Shown here: one piece after another, positions 24,153 through 33,051 of the stretch
Position numbering within the stretch: the stretch's first letter is position 1
Layout of the letters: each line of letters starts with the position of its first letter
Origin: Pseudorhodoferax soli
GTDB lineage: Bacteria > Pseudomonadota > Gammaproteobacteria > Burkholderiales > Burkholderiaceae_C
Assembly: GCF_003337555.1 (NCBI RefSeq)
Contig: NZ_QPJK01000011.1
Location: 180,092-244,091 of the forward strand
Reading direction: 5' to 3'
DNA: 64,000 nucleotides
Position numbers and translations under genes: made by a program
Notes under the pieces: model-generated
The model's database searches: none
What the model was told of the DNA's origin: nothing
What the model saw: the letters and a program-made list of their open reading frames with translations, nothing else

Positions 24153-24441
24153 GCCGCTGTCGCTAAGCACGCGCAGCTGCGCACAGAGGTAGCCCAGGAG
24201 CCCTGCACGCCTGCGCTTGAACGTCGCCGCGTGCGCGGCGACGGCTCGCCAAGCCTTGCTCGATTGTTCCGCGAGCGGAAACGATGCATTGACCCGGCGC
24301 TGGTTTTTCTTCCGGCTGCCGAGTTTCACAATTCAAACCATCGATGAGACGCAAGAAAAACGACTCACCGAGACGCAGCAGACATGGTGTCCGCAGCGCC
24401 GTTTGAGACCTTGCATCCATCCACATTTTTAGGAGTCCATC
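24153..24441. other. Gene-free boundary region
   Basis: No supported gene. This divides the minus-strand ICE-type cluster from plus-strand accessory genes. A CGCCGCG/CGCGGCG inverted repeat lies at about 24225-24241. The right part (24310-24440) is relatively AT-rich and should hold the promoter of the DUF4148 gene. Confidence 0.35.
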
Positions 24442-24753
24442 ATGAACAAGTTCATCGCATCCGCCCTGATCGCCGCCGCCGGTTTCGCCGCAGCTCCCAG
24501 CTTCGCTGGCGACAACATCAGCGGTGAAGTCGGCTACGTGCCCCAAGTGTCCAGCACTGCCAGCGGCCTGACCCGCGAAGCTGTTCGCGCCGACTACCTG
24601 CAAGCCGAACGCAACGGCACGCTGCCTGAGTACGGCGAAGGTGCCGACACTGGTGCCGTGGCCCAAGCCAAGAGCACGCTGACGCGTGATGCAGTGCGCG
24701 CTGAGGCCATCTACGCCGCACAGCATGGTCAACAGATCGGCGGCGAAGTCTGA
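24442..24753 (+). CDS. DUF4148 exported protein
   Basis: A 103-residue protein starting MNKFIASALIAAAGFAAAPS with a signal peptide cleaved after SFA. The mature part has two similar repeats (LTREAVRADYLQAERNGTLP and LTRDAVRAEAIYAAQHGQQI), the DUF4148 pattern common in Burkholderiales. ATG 24442 has TAGGAG 8 nt upstream. A clear intrinsic terminator follows. Periplasmic; function unknown. Confidence 0.85.
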   Translation: MNKFIASALIAAAGFAAAPSFAGDNISGEVGYVPQVSSTASGLTREAVRADYLQAERNGTLPEYGEGADTGAVAQAKSTLTRDAVRAEAIYAAQHGQQIGGEV

Positions 24754-24772
24754 TCGGCCTCGAGCGTTTATG

Positions 24773-24797
24773 AAGAGCCGCCTTCGGGCGGCTCTTT
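24773..24797 (+). terminator. Intrinsic terminator after the DUF4148 gene
   Basis: AAGAGCCGCC-TTCG-GGCGGCTCTT, a 10-bp perfect stem with a UUCG tetraloop and a short T tail, 19 bp after the stop codon. Confidence 0.85.
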
Positions 24798-24911
24798 GTC
24801 TTTGGGCGAGACCGCCGAGACAGCCTGCTGCGGCGTGCAGAGCGGGACGCCGCTGTGCGGCTGCACAGCTGTGGCTTGGCATCCATAGGGTGCCAATGCA
24901 CAATCTCGCTC

Positions 24912-25196
24912 ATGACCAACGCGCGAGACGACTTCGACCAGCGCCGCCGATACGTCGGCTGGGCCCTCATGCTGCTTGGAACGATCGCCGCGGTGTCCGG
25001 CGCGCGCTACGTTGTTGGCTTCGAGCCATTGCCGGTCGCGGCCTCGCCCGACAACATCCTCATGTTTCTGGACTTCAACCGCTACTTCGGCGTCTGGCCA
25101 GGGATGATCGGGATCGTGTCTGGCGTCGGTTTTCTCGTGATCGGTTTGCTGGTGTTGAAGGGCCTCGTCCGACCCTTGCCGGCCAACGAGCAATAG
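24912..25196 (+). CDS. Small membrane protein
   Basis: A 94-residue protein starting MTNARDDFDQRRRYVGWALM. Two membrane helices (YVGWALMLLGTIAAVSGARY and GMIGIVSGVGFLVIGLLVL) flank a short periplasmic or loop region with FNRYFGVWP. No good ribosome site; ATG 24912 is the first in a sensible place. Unknown function. Confidence 0.55.
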   Translation: MTNARDDFDQRRRYVGWALMLLGTIAAVSGARYVVGFEPLPVAASPDNILMFLDFNRYFGVWPGMIGIVSGVGFLVIGLLVLKGLVRPLPANEQ

Positions 25197-25536
25197 GCTC
25201 TCTAGGCTCTCCTGTCGCCGCCGGGCTGACACGGAATCTACAGGTCGACAGGCGAGACCTCAGGGCCGCACGGCAATCACGCTGCGAGCAGTTTGGATTC
25301 GACGGCAACGACTGATTCTTGATGTCCGTGTGGTGGCTCGATGGTCCAGCAGACGTCTTGCTCGGGTAACGCCTTGAAATACCTCTTTCGGTATTGCGCG
25401 CGCTCTCCTACAGACCTGCGCCACTTGGTTTTTGATACTCGCTCTTTGGCCGCTTTGCGCGGTCGCCTGATATGGCCATTAACCGTGCGATGCAAGTGCA
25501 GCCGTCGTACTTGGCCTAAACCTTGGAAATGTGAAC
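25197..25536. other. Gene-free stretch
   Basis: No well-supported gene. A 72-codon minus-strand frame (TTG 25495 to 25277) exists, rich in Lys and Arg, but has no ribosome site or recognisable motif. The right part holds the promoter of the BLUF gene. Confidence 0.3.
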
Positions 25537-25968
25537 ATGGTCGCCTTGAGCGGGATCGCCTATGTCAGCAGCGCCGTGGGGGAGCAGTCCGAAGAAGCGC
25601 TCGAGGATCTTCTTCTGGATGCCCGCCAGTTCAACCATGAAGTCGGCGTGACCGGCGTTCTGCTCCACGACGAGGGCAATTTCTTTCAGTACTTCGAGGG
25701 GCCAGTCGACGGCGTTCGGGAGGTTTACAACCGGATCCTGAAAGCCACGCGACACCGCGGCATCTTCGAGCTGTTCGGAGGAACTGTCGTTCGGCGGCAT
25801 TTTTCCGACTGGGTCATGGGCTTTGCCCGGGCTCCCCATTCGCAGATCCTGAAGCTGTCACAAGCGCAGTGGAAGAGCGTCGCGGCGACGCTGCCGCAGG
25901 GCAAGCAGGCGCCGGCGGGCGTGGCGTTGTTGGCGGACCACTGGAGAGCCATCGCCAGGATGGCCTGA
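25537..25968 (+). CDS. BLUF-domain blue-light photoreceptor
   Basis: A 143-residue single-domain BLUF protein. The N-terminal strand SGIAYVSSA carries the photoactive Tyr. FNHEVGVTGVLLHDEGNFFQ holds the flavin-contacting Asn and the conserved Gln (in NFFQYFEG) of the Tyr-Gln-flavin switch. Then come the YNRI, ATRHRGI and FSDWVMGF elements of the fold. Known BLUF proteins bind FAD and sense blue light, acting through partners or linked output domains. No output domain is present, so it should work through another protein. A start at GTG 25531 is also possible. It stands alone, with no partner gene nearby. Confidence 0.88.
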   Translation: MVALSGIAYVSSAVGEQSEEALEDLLLDARQFNHEVGVTGVLLHDEGNFFQYFEGPVDGVREVYNRILKATRHRGIFELFGGTVVRRHFSDWVMGFARAPHSQILKLSQAQWKSVAATLPQGKQAPAGVALLADHWRAIARMA

Positions 25969-26354
25969 CGGGTTTGCCTCCGTCGCGGCGCAACTTGTCC
26001 CTAAGGCCGGTGGACAACTCTGTTGGCAACCGGATGAGCATCCGCCGAGAGCGTTGCTGGGCGCGGGCTACGCCACGATGCTCAACGAATGGGCAGTGCG
26101 CCTGAGACGCATCCTGCGCCGCGTGTCGGCCGCTTCAGGCCCCCTTGCGCAAGCGCTGCAGGCTGGCCAGGCCTGTTGCAAAGGCCGTCGCAAGGTCGAG
26201 ATATCCACCAATGGATGGATGAATGCAGTCCGGGCTCGACCGCCCTGCGCTACAACGATGGGTTGACGCCACCCGCAGCGAGCCTGTGCGGGATAGTTGA
26301 CCCCTGTCGGCATCCACTGTTCAAGAACGTTCGCCTGTGTCTGCCAGCCACCCG
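25969..26354. other. Gene-free stretch
   Basis: No credible gene in about 390 bp; open frames here have no start signal and odd composition. Nothing else noted. Confidence 0.3.
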
Positions 26355-26603
26355 ATGACCATTGAGGGCCTGGGTACCTCCGCCTCTCTTGCCTGGTGCC
26401 AAGCTTCAGCACTCGACTCCGAGCATCTCGCCGTGGAATTGGAGGCGCCTGCACTTTTGCTCAGGAGCGTCTCGCAGCAGATGCTCCGCGGTTCACTGCC
26501 AGTTCAATATCGAGGCGCGCGCCTGGTGCTCACGCGCTTCACGATTTTCAACCAGAGCGACCGCGAACGTCTGGTGTTTCGCGCTGCACATCAGCCCGCA
26601 TAG
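26355..26603 (+). CDS. Possible small hypothetical protein
   Basis: An 82-residue frame from ATG 26355 with codon usage similar to true genes and an amphipathic sequence (SEHLAVELEAPALLLRSVSQ). No ribosome site and no family. It converges with the receiver-domain gene. Confidence 0.3.
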   Translation: MTIEGLGTSASLAWCQASALDSEHLAVELEAPALLLRSVSQQMLRGSLPVQYRGARLVLTRFTIFNQSDRERLVFRAAHQPA

Positions 26604-26634
26604 CAACGCAGCGGTCCTGGGAAAATCGAAACAG

Positions 26635-26997
26635 TCAAGCCTTGCTGACCAGCGCGTCCAATAACGCGTCGAGTTCGGTCAATTTGTCGAAGACGTTATC
26701 GACTTTCAGCGCTCTGCAACACTCACAGACTTCCGAGGTCGCATGGTTGGTCACGACATACAGGCGTTGAGAACTGTCCCGCTCGCTGAAGGCTCGTGCA
26801 ACGCCGATGCCCGAGCCAATCCGCAGCTGCAGATCCACGACAGCAACGTCCCATTCGATGCGAGCCATGGCTTCGATGGCCGCCTCTTCGGTCTCGGCAA
26901 TCCCGACGATCTGTGCGCCGGCGACTTCCTCAAGCATTGCCGTCATCTGCCGCCGGATCAGCGGGTCGTCTTCTACGAGAAATGTGCGGTACGGCAT
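26635..26997 (-). CDS. Stand-alone response-regulator receiver domain
   Basis: A 120-residue CheY-like protein. The acidic pair is in LVEDDPLIRR, the phospho-acceptor Asp in VAVVDLQLRIGSG, the switch Thr in YVVTNHAT, and the conserved Lys in VFDKLTE. No output domain. The sequence between the Thr and Lys has two adjacent Cys (CECCRALK), unusual for a receiver. No histidine kinase is adjacent; a kinase fragment lies at 42.7 kb but is broken. Confidence 0.85.
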   Translation of the reverse strand: MPYRTFLVEDDPLIRRQMTAMLEEVAGAQIVGIAETEEAAIEAMARIEWDVAVVDLQLRIGSGIGVARAFSERDSSQRLYVVTNHATSEVCECCRALKVDNVFDKLTELDALLDALVSKA

Positions 26998-27220
26998 GCA
27001 GCCTGTCCAGGCGCGATGGGGGAAGTTCTACGGATCGAAACTCTCTGCAGGTGGGCGTCACGCGGGTCGCTGTCCCGTGTCGTCCTTGTTCCAGTCGAGT
27101 GACTATGGCACCGCGCACGCCGGCCGATGCTGTCGGCCCTTCTTCGTCAGGGTGCTTTCGACGCTGCAGTTGTCTTTGCGAACGAGTGGCATAGCATTTC
27201 CGCGAAGCGGGGCGCCGAGA
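26998..27220. other. Short intergenic region
   Basis: Upstream region of the receiver gene and downstream of the 27221-27475 gene. No gene seen. Confidence 0.3.
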
Positions 27221-27475
27221 TCAGATTGGCTGCTCCTCCACCCGTATGCCGTCAATGCTGAAGCCAAAGTCCTTGAGCTTTCGAAGCTGGGACCGATGAC
27301 GCGCGCCTCCACGACGCGGGCGAACGGCGAGCGATGAAACTTGAACGAGTAGCGCCGCCGCAAACTCTTCCAGCGTGGGCATGCGCTCCTGCGCGATCTC
27401 TGCCTCAAGCTGCAGACCGTCGGTGTGGACAGCCGTTGCCACCCACCGCTCCACCTGAGGGGATGTCACGCCCAA
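27221..27475 (-). CDS. Small hypothetical protein
   Basis: An 84-residue protein starting MGVTSPQVERWVATAVHTDG. Acidic first half, basic middle (RPRRGGARHRSQLRKLKDFG), acidic end. It overlaps the 27466-27672 frame by 10 bp, so the two would be coupled. No family recognised. Confidence 0.4.
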   Translation of the reverse strand: MGVTSPQVERWVATAVHTDGLQLEAEIAQERMPTLEEFAAALLVQVSSLAVRPRRGGARHRSQLRKLKDFGFSIDGIRVEEQPI

Positions 27476-27672
27476 GCAGAGGCCTGCTTGAACTCGGCCT
27501 GGAGAGTCACCTCGGGCGATTGAACGTCGGGCTCCGGTAGCTTGGAAGTGACAGGCTGCAGATCACGGCCAGCTTGGACAATGCTGCCGAGCGTTTGTGA
27601 ACTGCGGGCGTCTATGCCGGGTACGGCTCCGTCCCCTGCAGCCGGTTGAACTTTGAATGGCCAGTCGCGCAT
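27466..27672 (-). CDS. Small hypothetical protein
   Basis: A 68-residue frame starting MRDWPFKVQPAAGDGAVPGI at ATG 27672, with a GGGGG-type purine run upstream. Low-complexity, no motif. Supported mainly by the overlap with the next gene. Confidence 0.35.
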   Translation of the reverse strand: MRDWPFKVQPAAGDGAVPGIDARSSQTLGSIVQAGRDLQPVTSKLPEPDVQSPEVTLQAEFKQASAWA

Positions 27673-27885
27673 ATAAGCCCCCTGTTCCCCTCTCAATGCG
27701 ATTCAGGCTGCAGGGCAGCCAGCGTGAACGACCGTGTAGAAGCGTTGTTTTGGGCCGTAGAGCTGAGCATACAGGGCTGCCGCGACAGACGCCTACACTC
27801 TCGCATCTTCCGTTGAAGCGCCAAGGGCGACAGATTCTTCCGTTGGGAAGACTGCAATGTGGAAGCGGCTTCAAGGGAGAAGGTG

Positions 27886-28359
27886 ATGTATGGCTTCTTG
27901 AAGGAGCTCGAGAACGTCTTGGGCAAGCAGGGGGTGGACGAAGCGCTCGGCATGCTCAACCGGCGCGTCGAGTGCAGGTTCACAGCGATTTTTGAGCTGC
28001 TGGATGACCGGCTGTTCAACAAGCACTTCTACGACAGGCTCGGCCAGCCGCGTGCCGCGTTTCTGGAGTCGGTCCCTTGGGTCGATAGCTTTTGCCAGAT
28101 TGCGGTGCGCGAGGGCAAGCTTTCCTCTCCTGACACCGCAGCGGATGACCGGCTGGATTACAGCCCATATCAGGGCATCGTCACCTCCTACCATGCCGTG
28201 CCGATCATGGACGAGGCGCTGCAGCGGGTCTGGGGCACCCTGTGTCACTTTGACGTCGTGCAGACAGACCTGACGGACCCCCAGTTCCAGGAGCTGCGCA
28301 TGTCAGCGTATCTGCTGCTTCCATACCTGCGAGCCGAGGCTCGTCGCAGCGACGGCTGA
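27886..28359 (+). CDS. GAF-like hypothetical protein
   Basis: A 157-residue protein starting MYGFLKELENVLGKQGVDEA at ATG 27886, with GGGAGAAGG upstream. The C-terminal half has the strand pattern of a small GAF-type sensor domain (YHAVPIMDEALQRVWGTLCH followed by FDVV). The N-terminal half is helical. The GAF reading is a fold impression only. It could bind a small ligand or simply be a conserved unknown. Confidence 0.55.
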   Translation: MYGFLKELENVLGKQGVDEALGMLNRRVECRFTAIFELLDDRLFNKHFYDRLGQPRAAFLESVPWVDSFCQIAVREGKLSSPDTAADDRLDYSPYQGIVTSYHAVPIMDEALQRVWGTLCHFDVVQTDLTDPQFQELRMSAYLLLPYLRAEARRSDG

Positions 28360-28621
28360 AAGTCTGCAGGCCGTTGCTTGTCGGTGCAGGTGCAGGAGTT
28401 GCGCTGCCAGCAGCTGATGGTCCCCCTTGCCGCGGGCTGGCCGGTATTCCGCGAGCGGTCCGCACGTACTCGGCGATGTGATGCTGCGTGCCGTAGAAGC
28501 CGGTGCGTGGTGGGCGCAAAACAGCACACTAGCGCTTGTCCGACACGCTCCTGCCTGGTCCGTGGGCACAATTTCGTCCGCAGAACACGGATGTTGAAGT
28601 CGCTCATTTCACGGAACCACG

Positions 28622-29155
28622 ATGTCGGAAACCAGCCCGAGCTCTGACGCTGCAAAGCAAGAATTCATTGCCTTCGCTCAGGAGGTGTTTCAGCTGGCCA
28701 GGACGGGCGATGCGAAGATGCTTGCCAGCTTGCTTCAGAAGGGTTTGCCGCCCGACATGAGCAACCATAAGGGCGACACCTTGCTGATGCTGGCGGCTTA
28801 CCACGGGCACCTTGAAGCGACCAAGGTCCTGTTGGAGGCCGGTGCCAAACCGGACCGCTACAACGACATGGCCCAGACTCCTCTTGGTGCTTGCGTCTAC
28901 AAGGGCTATCTTCCGATCGTCCAAGCTTTGCTGTCTCACGGTGCCGATCCGACTCTTGCGCCGCCAGGGGGCAAGACGCCGTTGATGTTCGCCGCGATGT
29001 TCAATCGTGTTGAGATCCTGGACCTGCTTCTGGCACAGCATGTCGATGTTGCTGTGAAGAGCACCGAAGGACTCACCGCGCTGGAGCTCGCTCGGCAGAT
29101 GGGGGCCTGCGATACCGCTGCTGTGCTGCAGGCCCGGCTCACGGAGGCCGGTTAG
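28622..29155 (+). CDS. Ankyrin-repeat protein
   Basis: A 177-residue protein with four ankyrin repeats after a helical N-terminus: KGDTLLMLAAYHGHLEATKV, MAQTPLGACVYKGYLPIVQA, GGKTPLMFAAMFNRVEILDL and STEGLTALELARQMGACDTA. No signal peptide, so cytoplasmic protein-protein contact. Bacterial ankyrin proteins of this size are sometimes linked to catalase, but no catalase gene is seen here. ATG 28622; upstream sequence is weak in ribosome-site character. Confidence 0.85.
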   Translation: MSETSPSSDAAKQEFIAFAQEVFQLARTGDAKMLASLLQKGLPPDMSNHKGDTLLMLAAYHGHLEATKVLLEAGAKPDRYNDMAQTPLGACVYKGYLPIVQALLSHGADPTLAPPGGKTPLMFAAMFNRVEILDLLLAQHVDVAVKSTEGLTALELARQMGACDTAAVLQARLTEAG

Positions 29156-29256
29156 CGCGGTCTCCCGAGCTTGACGCTGGACCGCCTACCGCGCAAAGCG
29201 CTGCTACCGTTGGCGGCCAAGGCTGGCCATCGACGCGTATCAGTCATGTTGGTCGT

Positions 29257-29484
29257 CTAAGGCAAGGGCTTGCCCTGCGCATGGTGTGCGATGGCCACTC
29301 GCCCTTTGCCGGTGATCGCGCGGATGTCTGCCGCAGAGTCCCGCCCCGGAACGTCAGATGCCACGATGCTGGCTTCGATCAGCCCTGCGGCCTTCAACAC
29401 GCGGACGCACTGCAAAGCACGCTCATCCGTTACACGGAACGGAAGTTGCACGTACTCGATCGACAGGAGGTAGTCCATGGGCAT
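29257..29484 (-). CDS. Small hypothetical protein
   Basis: A 75-residue protein starting MPMDYLLSIEYVQLPFRVTD; ATG 29478 would also do. Mixed alpha/beta with LQCVRVLKAAGLIEASIVAS. No strong ribosome site. Family unknown. Confidence 0.45.
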   Translation of the reverse strand: MPMDYLLSIEYVQLPFRVTDERALQCVRVLKAAGLIEASIVASDVPGRDSAADIRAITGKGRVAIAHHAQGKPLP

Positions 29485-29927
29485 GGCTGCGATTTTGCGC
29501 GAGCGGTGCGATCGAGCTTTGCCAGGATATCCCTTGTCTTGGGAGCCGCTCCGTCGAGCGATTGTTCGACGCCGCGTCCCCCGGAACTGATTCTGGGAGC
29601 ACGAGACAATCGAAGATGTCGTCACCACCATCATTCTGATGTTGGAAGAGGCACGGGACGGCTTAGAGGAGGCGTCTCGCAAACGTTGAGGAACCTTGAA
29701 AGCGGCGACTGCGCGCAGCGCGGAATGCAGCGCCTACTCGGCGTGGGGTTGGTCGAAAAGCCGCGGGTCACCGCCGGCGAAACGGCGTCGATGCCCTCCT
29801 CTTCGATTGCGACGTTCAACGGCACTCCGGGCGAGCGCCCCTGCTATGAGATGACCAGATGCGACATAGTCGCTGCTGAACTTAGGCCACCGCAGATGCT
29901 GAAGTCCTGCGGCACACCCGGACCGAA
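29485..29927. other. Gene-free stretch
   Basis: About 440 bp without a supported gene. Open frames lack start signals. Nothing else noted. Confidence 0.3.
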
Positions 29928-30035
29928 CTAGTAGCGGGCCCACAGGTTGAAGTTGTGGCGCGGCGCGATGAAGGTGCAGAGCTGCGCCTTCTCGTCGTCC
30001 GTGCCCTCCAGCGTGTTGATCCACCGAATCCTGAC
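29928..30035 (-). pseudogene. C-terminal remnant of a beta-barrel-like protein
   Basis: On the minus strand about 35 codons read WINTLEGTDDEKAQLCTFIA then PRHNFNLWARY and stop. A final aromatic residue after alternating hydrophobics is typical of outer-membrane barrel ends. The frame upstream turns into unrelated sequence at about 30036-30070, which has the feel of an insertion-sequence edge (direct TGACCC repeats). No start codon or remaining gene body is present. Confidence 0.4.
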
Positions 30036-30116
30036 CCACAGGAAATGAACACTGACCCGACTCAGTGAACGGTTTACGGCTAGGAATGGCTTTGCATATG
30101 ATCTGGCCGTTCCGGA

Positions 30117-30902
30117 CTAGCGTTTTCCTTGGCCAAAGCCCAAGTCCTGTGCGGAAAGCCCGTACTGCCGGATTGCGCCCTTGATCCACTCCAGCGCCTG
30201 TGCAGACTCATGTTCGCGCACAACCTGTGCCTTGCGCTTGAGCTCCTCAATCTGGGCGATGAGCTTGGGGTACACCGGCCATTCGTAGGCTTCAAAGCCG
30301 ACCGTAGCTGGCAGGTGCTGCACGGAAGGCGCGTGGTCATGCGGCGCCTTGGTGTTCAACTCCTGACGCCTTGGTGAGGTGCTTCGCGATGCGATGGCCA
30401 CGCGACTCGTCACGCTCTTCTCGACAGGTTGTGGCTTCAAGGCCACCGGGGCCGTGGCGCGCCGTCGCGTCTTGCGCGGCTTGGGCGGTACCGGTACCGA
30501 CACCTGATCGGCCGCGGGAGCGGTGGCGGGCTCGTTTGCGAGCACCGTTGGCTCAGCGATGCCCGCCGGCGCCTCAACCGGTTGGACGTCGGTCGACTTG
30601 GCTTCTAGAGGTGCTGCGTCTAGCGGAATGACCTTCGGTTCGGTCACCGCCGCTGTGTCTGTGGTCGTGGCTGCGGGTTCCGCAGCGACGAGATGAATCC
30701 GGGCCGGCCTCCCGGCCGCCGCGGTCAGCGCGTCAGGAGAGGCGGTTGCGACGTGCTCGGCAGCATTCGTTGACGCCCGGCGGTGCCGGACCGTCACGAC
30801 GGTCGCTGCTGCGGTCTGTGGTGGTTGCGCAATCGGCTCAAACAATGCTTCAGCTGCGAGCCGCGCTTCGCGCTGCTTCTTCAATTTCTCGGTTTCGATC
30901 AT
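30117..30902 (-). CDS. H-NS-like protein without DNA-binding core
   Basis: A 261-residue protein. The C-terminal ~50 residues match the H-NS oligomerisation domain (YPKLIAQIEELKRKAQVVRE ... AIRQYGLSAQDLGFG), but translation stops right there, and no DPxTGxTWxGxG core follows in any downstream frame. The first ~200 residues are an Ala/Pro/Thr-rich, Arg-punctuated disordered region (KPRKTRRRATAPVALKPQP). Truncated H-NS proteins can act as antagonists by forming mixed oligomers. The basic segment might alternatively bind DNA. ATG 30902 is chosen; a GTG at 30926 is possible. Confidence 0.65.
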   Translation of the reverse strand: MIETEKLKKQREARLAAEALFEPIAQPPQTAAATVVTVRHRRASTNAAEHVATASPDALTAAAGRPARIHLVAAEPAATTTDTAAVTEPKVIPLDAAPLEAKSTDVQPVEAPAGIAEPTVLANEPATAPAADQVSVPVPPKPRKTRRRATAPVALKPQPVEKSVTSRVAIASRSTSPRRQELNTKAPHDHAPSVQHLPATVGFEAYEWPVYPKLIAQIEELKRKAQVVREHESAQALEWIKGAIRQYGLSAQDLGFGQGKR

Positions 30903-31044
30903 GGTTCTGCTGGCTGCGGACCTCACGTGATATGGCCAGCTGGTCCGACTGCTTTCCCTGGCAAACCGAAATCGTATCGCCTTCTAGGCGAGGGGACCCA
31001 GGGCCCGCCTGTCCTCCATCGGTTTCGCGCGCGAGAATCGACAC

Positions 31045-31347
31045 ATGGCCTCGATCACGGTGACCCTGAACACGGAGGAGCTCGACACCCAGATCGAGCT
31101 CTGGCGCGCGACCGTAGACATGAAGATCCCCATCTCCGATCACCTCAAGCTGCACTTCATCGCCAAGCGACGGGAGATCCTGACCGGGCTGCTGGAAACA
31201 GGCAGGCACTACGACGCTTTGCTTGCCCTGATGGAGCCTGTAGAGGCGGACAAAGAACGCTTCGCCGAAACTCGCCGCAAGGTCCAAGAGTTCCGACGCT
31301 GGGCCGCTGACGGCCTGCATGACCTGAACGAGTTGGCCAAGAGCTGA
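31045..31347 (+). CDS. Small hypothetical protein
   Basis: A 100-residue protein starting MASITVTLNTEELDTQIELW, then helices (ISDHLKLHFIAKRREILTGL, EADKERFAETRRKVQEFRRW). Normal codon usage, no export signal. Unknown function. Confidence 0.5.
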   Translation: MASITVTLNTEELDTQIELWRATVDMKIPISDHLKLHFIAKRREILTGLLETGRHYDALLALMEPVEADKERFAETRRKVQEFRRWAADGLHDLNELAKS

Positions 31348-31526
31348 TTGCAAAGGGTCATCCAGCGCCAGCTCGGGCGGACACGGTCGGCCGCGCTGCG
31401 CTCTGCCATGGTGTCCCTTTCCGGGCAACATCGAGCCTTTCTGAGGCTGGCTGGTGAGCACGACGACAATGTGTCGCCTGCTCAAGCTTGAAAGCGGAGC
31501 CGGCATCCTGCACTCGAGGCCTGCCC

Positions 31527-31790
31527 ATGCAAGAAGTCGAAACCCTGTCGTCGGTCCTGTGGTGGACGCTCCCGCTCGCCTTGCTTTGCGCGGCGGGATG
31601 CTTCGTCAAGGGCCTGGAACACGCTTGGAGCCGTGCCGCACTGCACCGTACCCGCAGCGTGAGCTTTCGGGATCGGCAGCTTGCGGAATTCCTTGCACAA
31701 GTGAAGCCGCCCCCCTACGGGCTGTACGCGGTCTGCTGGCTCGCCGCCGTCGTGCTGTTGGTGGTGGCGGCTTTCATGCTCCGCCAGTGA
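31527..31790 (+). CDS. Small two-helix membrane protein
   Basis: An 87-residue protein starting MQEVETLSSVLWWTLPLALL with membrane helices at about residues 10-28 and 66-85 (YAVCWLAAVVLLVVAAFML) and a basic cytoplasmic loop. It lies 8 bp before the next small gene. Unknown function. Confidence 0.5.
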   Translation: MQEVETLSSVLWWTLPLALLCAAGCFVKGLEHAWSRAALHRTRSVSFRDRQLAEFLAQVKPPPYGLYAVCWLAAVVLLVVAAFMLRQ

Positions 31791-31798
31791 GTTCGACG

Positions 31799-31996
31799 AT
31801 GGACATTGACCTCGACACCGCCTTGCAGGCTGCCGTCAACATCCTGCGCGACGCCGCGGAATCGGGCTGCATGCCTTCTGGCGAGCCGCTGCCTGGCCGT
31901 GCGGCCGAACTGCATCGTGAGGCCGCTCGGCATCTTGACGAGTTGCGGCGTGAGATCGCCGTGCTGGCCCAGCTGCGGCAAACGCCGCGCGACTGA
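31799..31996 (+). CDS. Small hypothetical protein
   Basis: A 65-residue all-helical protein (MDIDLDTALQAAVNILRDAA ... REAARHLDELRREIAVLAQL) directly after the two-helix membrane gene. Coiled-coil character at its end. Unknown function. Confidence 0.45.
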   Translation: MDIDLDTALQAAVNILRDAAESGCMPSGEPLPGRAAELHREAARHLDELRREIAVLAQLRQTPRD

Positions 31997-32251
31997 TCAG
32001 CGGCGGCGTCGATGGTGGTCGATGGAGGCGCGCTGATTGGTCGCCTCGTACGGCCGGCGCTAGACACGCTTCTTCAAGAGTGCAGATGGCCGTTCCCGCC
32101 AGGCCCTGCCCTGTTCACGCTGCGGAGACCGACGCGTCCTGTTTGCCTGTTCCCTGCCCAACCAAACGGCGCGGCGTTGCGCCGACGGGCACGTCGCCGT
32201 CTCAGCAGCAGCAAGTCGCTACAGTTCGGCGCGAAATCGTATGGCGGAACC

Positions 32252-32743
32252 ATGAAGCTGGATCAGAAGTATCTTGCGCTACTTGAGGAGGCGCAGCGTC
32301 GAAGGGTGTCCGATGTGGAGAGCATTCGACTGTGTTTTCAGACGCTCTCGCTCGCAGCGAGCATCGACCGCGGCTGCGCTGCATTGCTCGAGCCGCATGG
32401 CCTATCCGAGGGGCGCTTCGTCCTGCTGGCTTTGCTCGACGCCTCAACGTATGGAGTGGCACCCAAGGCGCTGGCAGAGCAGGCAGGCGTGACGCGTGGA
32501 ACCGTTTCGGGACTGCTTGATGGCCTTGAGCGCGAAGAGCTGATCGAACGCAGGGCAGATGCCAACGACCGGCGTGCCCGGCGCGTTCAGCTCACGCCCA
32601 AGGGAAGACGCGTCGCCAAGACCGTGGTCGAACAGCATGGCCGCTGGACTGCTGGTCTGTCCGCCAACTTGTCGGCAAGCGAGCGCAGCCAGTTGACTGC
32701 GCTGCTGGAGAAGGTCGCTGGAAACCTTGGAAGCGCCACGTGA
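32252..32743 (+). CDS. MarR-family regulator
   Basis: A 163-residue protein with helical dimerisation ends and a winged helix-turn-helix (VAPKALAEQAGVTRGTVSGL for the recognition helices; ELIERRADANDRRARRVQLT for the wing with the DxR signature). MarR proteins are ligand-responsive repressors, often of a divergent gene or their own operon. ATG 32252 (GGCGGAAC upstream) fits the family start. No obvious target gene sits next to it. Confidence 0.88.
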   Translation: MKLDQKYLALLEEAQRRRVSDVESIRLCFQTLSLAASIDRGCAALLEPHGLSEGRFVLLALLDASTYGVAPKALAEQAGVTRGTVSGLLDGLEREELIERRADANDRRARRVQLTPKGRRVAKTVVEQHGRWTAGLSANLSASERSQLTALLEKVAGNLGSAT

Positions 32744-33051
32744 TGATCGGGGTGGTCTGAGGGCTAGCGGCCTTGCTGGTTCCTGTGAGCCCACGGCTGA
32801 CGACTCCGACGTCGGGCCATCTCCAAGGCGGTGACCCAGCCCGACTTGCTCTTCCACTCGATGCAGAATGGCCCGATGAACCCAGTTCAGCAGATTCCCT
32901 TGCGGCCGCACAACGAGCCCCGTGGACGGTTCTGCAACACGGTCCAACGTGAAGCTGCGAAACGTGGAGCGCGAGCGGTCGACGGATTGGAGCTCGGTGC
33001 CGCTGTCCACTGCCCATTTGAGGTGGTCGACTTTTCGTGCTGCGCGCGTCC
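32744..33051. other. Gene-free stretch
   Basis: About 310 bp with no supported gene. Frames here lack ribosome sites and show no motif. Confidence 0.3.

Noticed and set aside
24768..25232. 154-codon minus-strand frame
   Set aside because: Crosses the DUF4148 terminator and the membrane-protein gene; shadow.
31454..31996. 180-codon plus-strand frame
   Set aside because: Its first two thirds shadow the two-helix membrane gene; only the last 65 codons from ATG 31799 look real.
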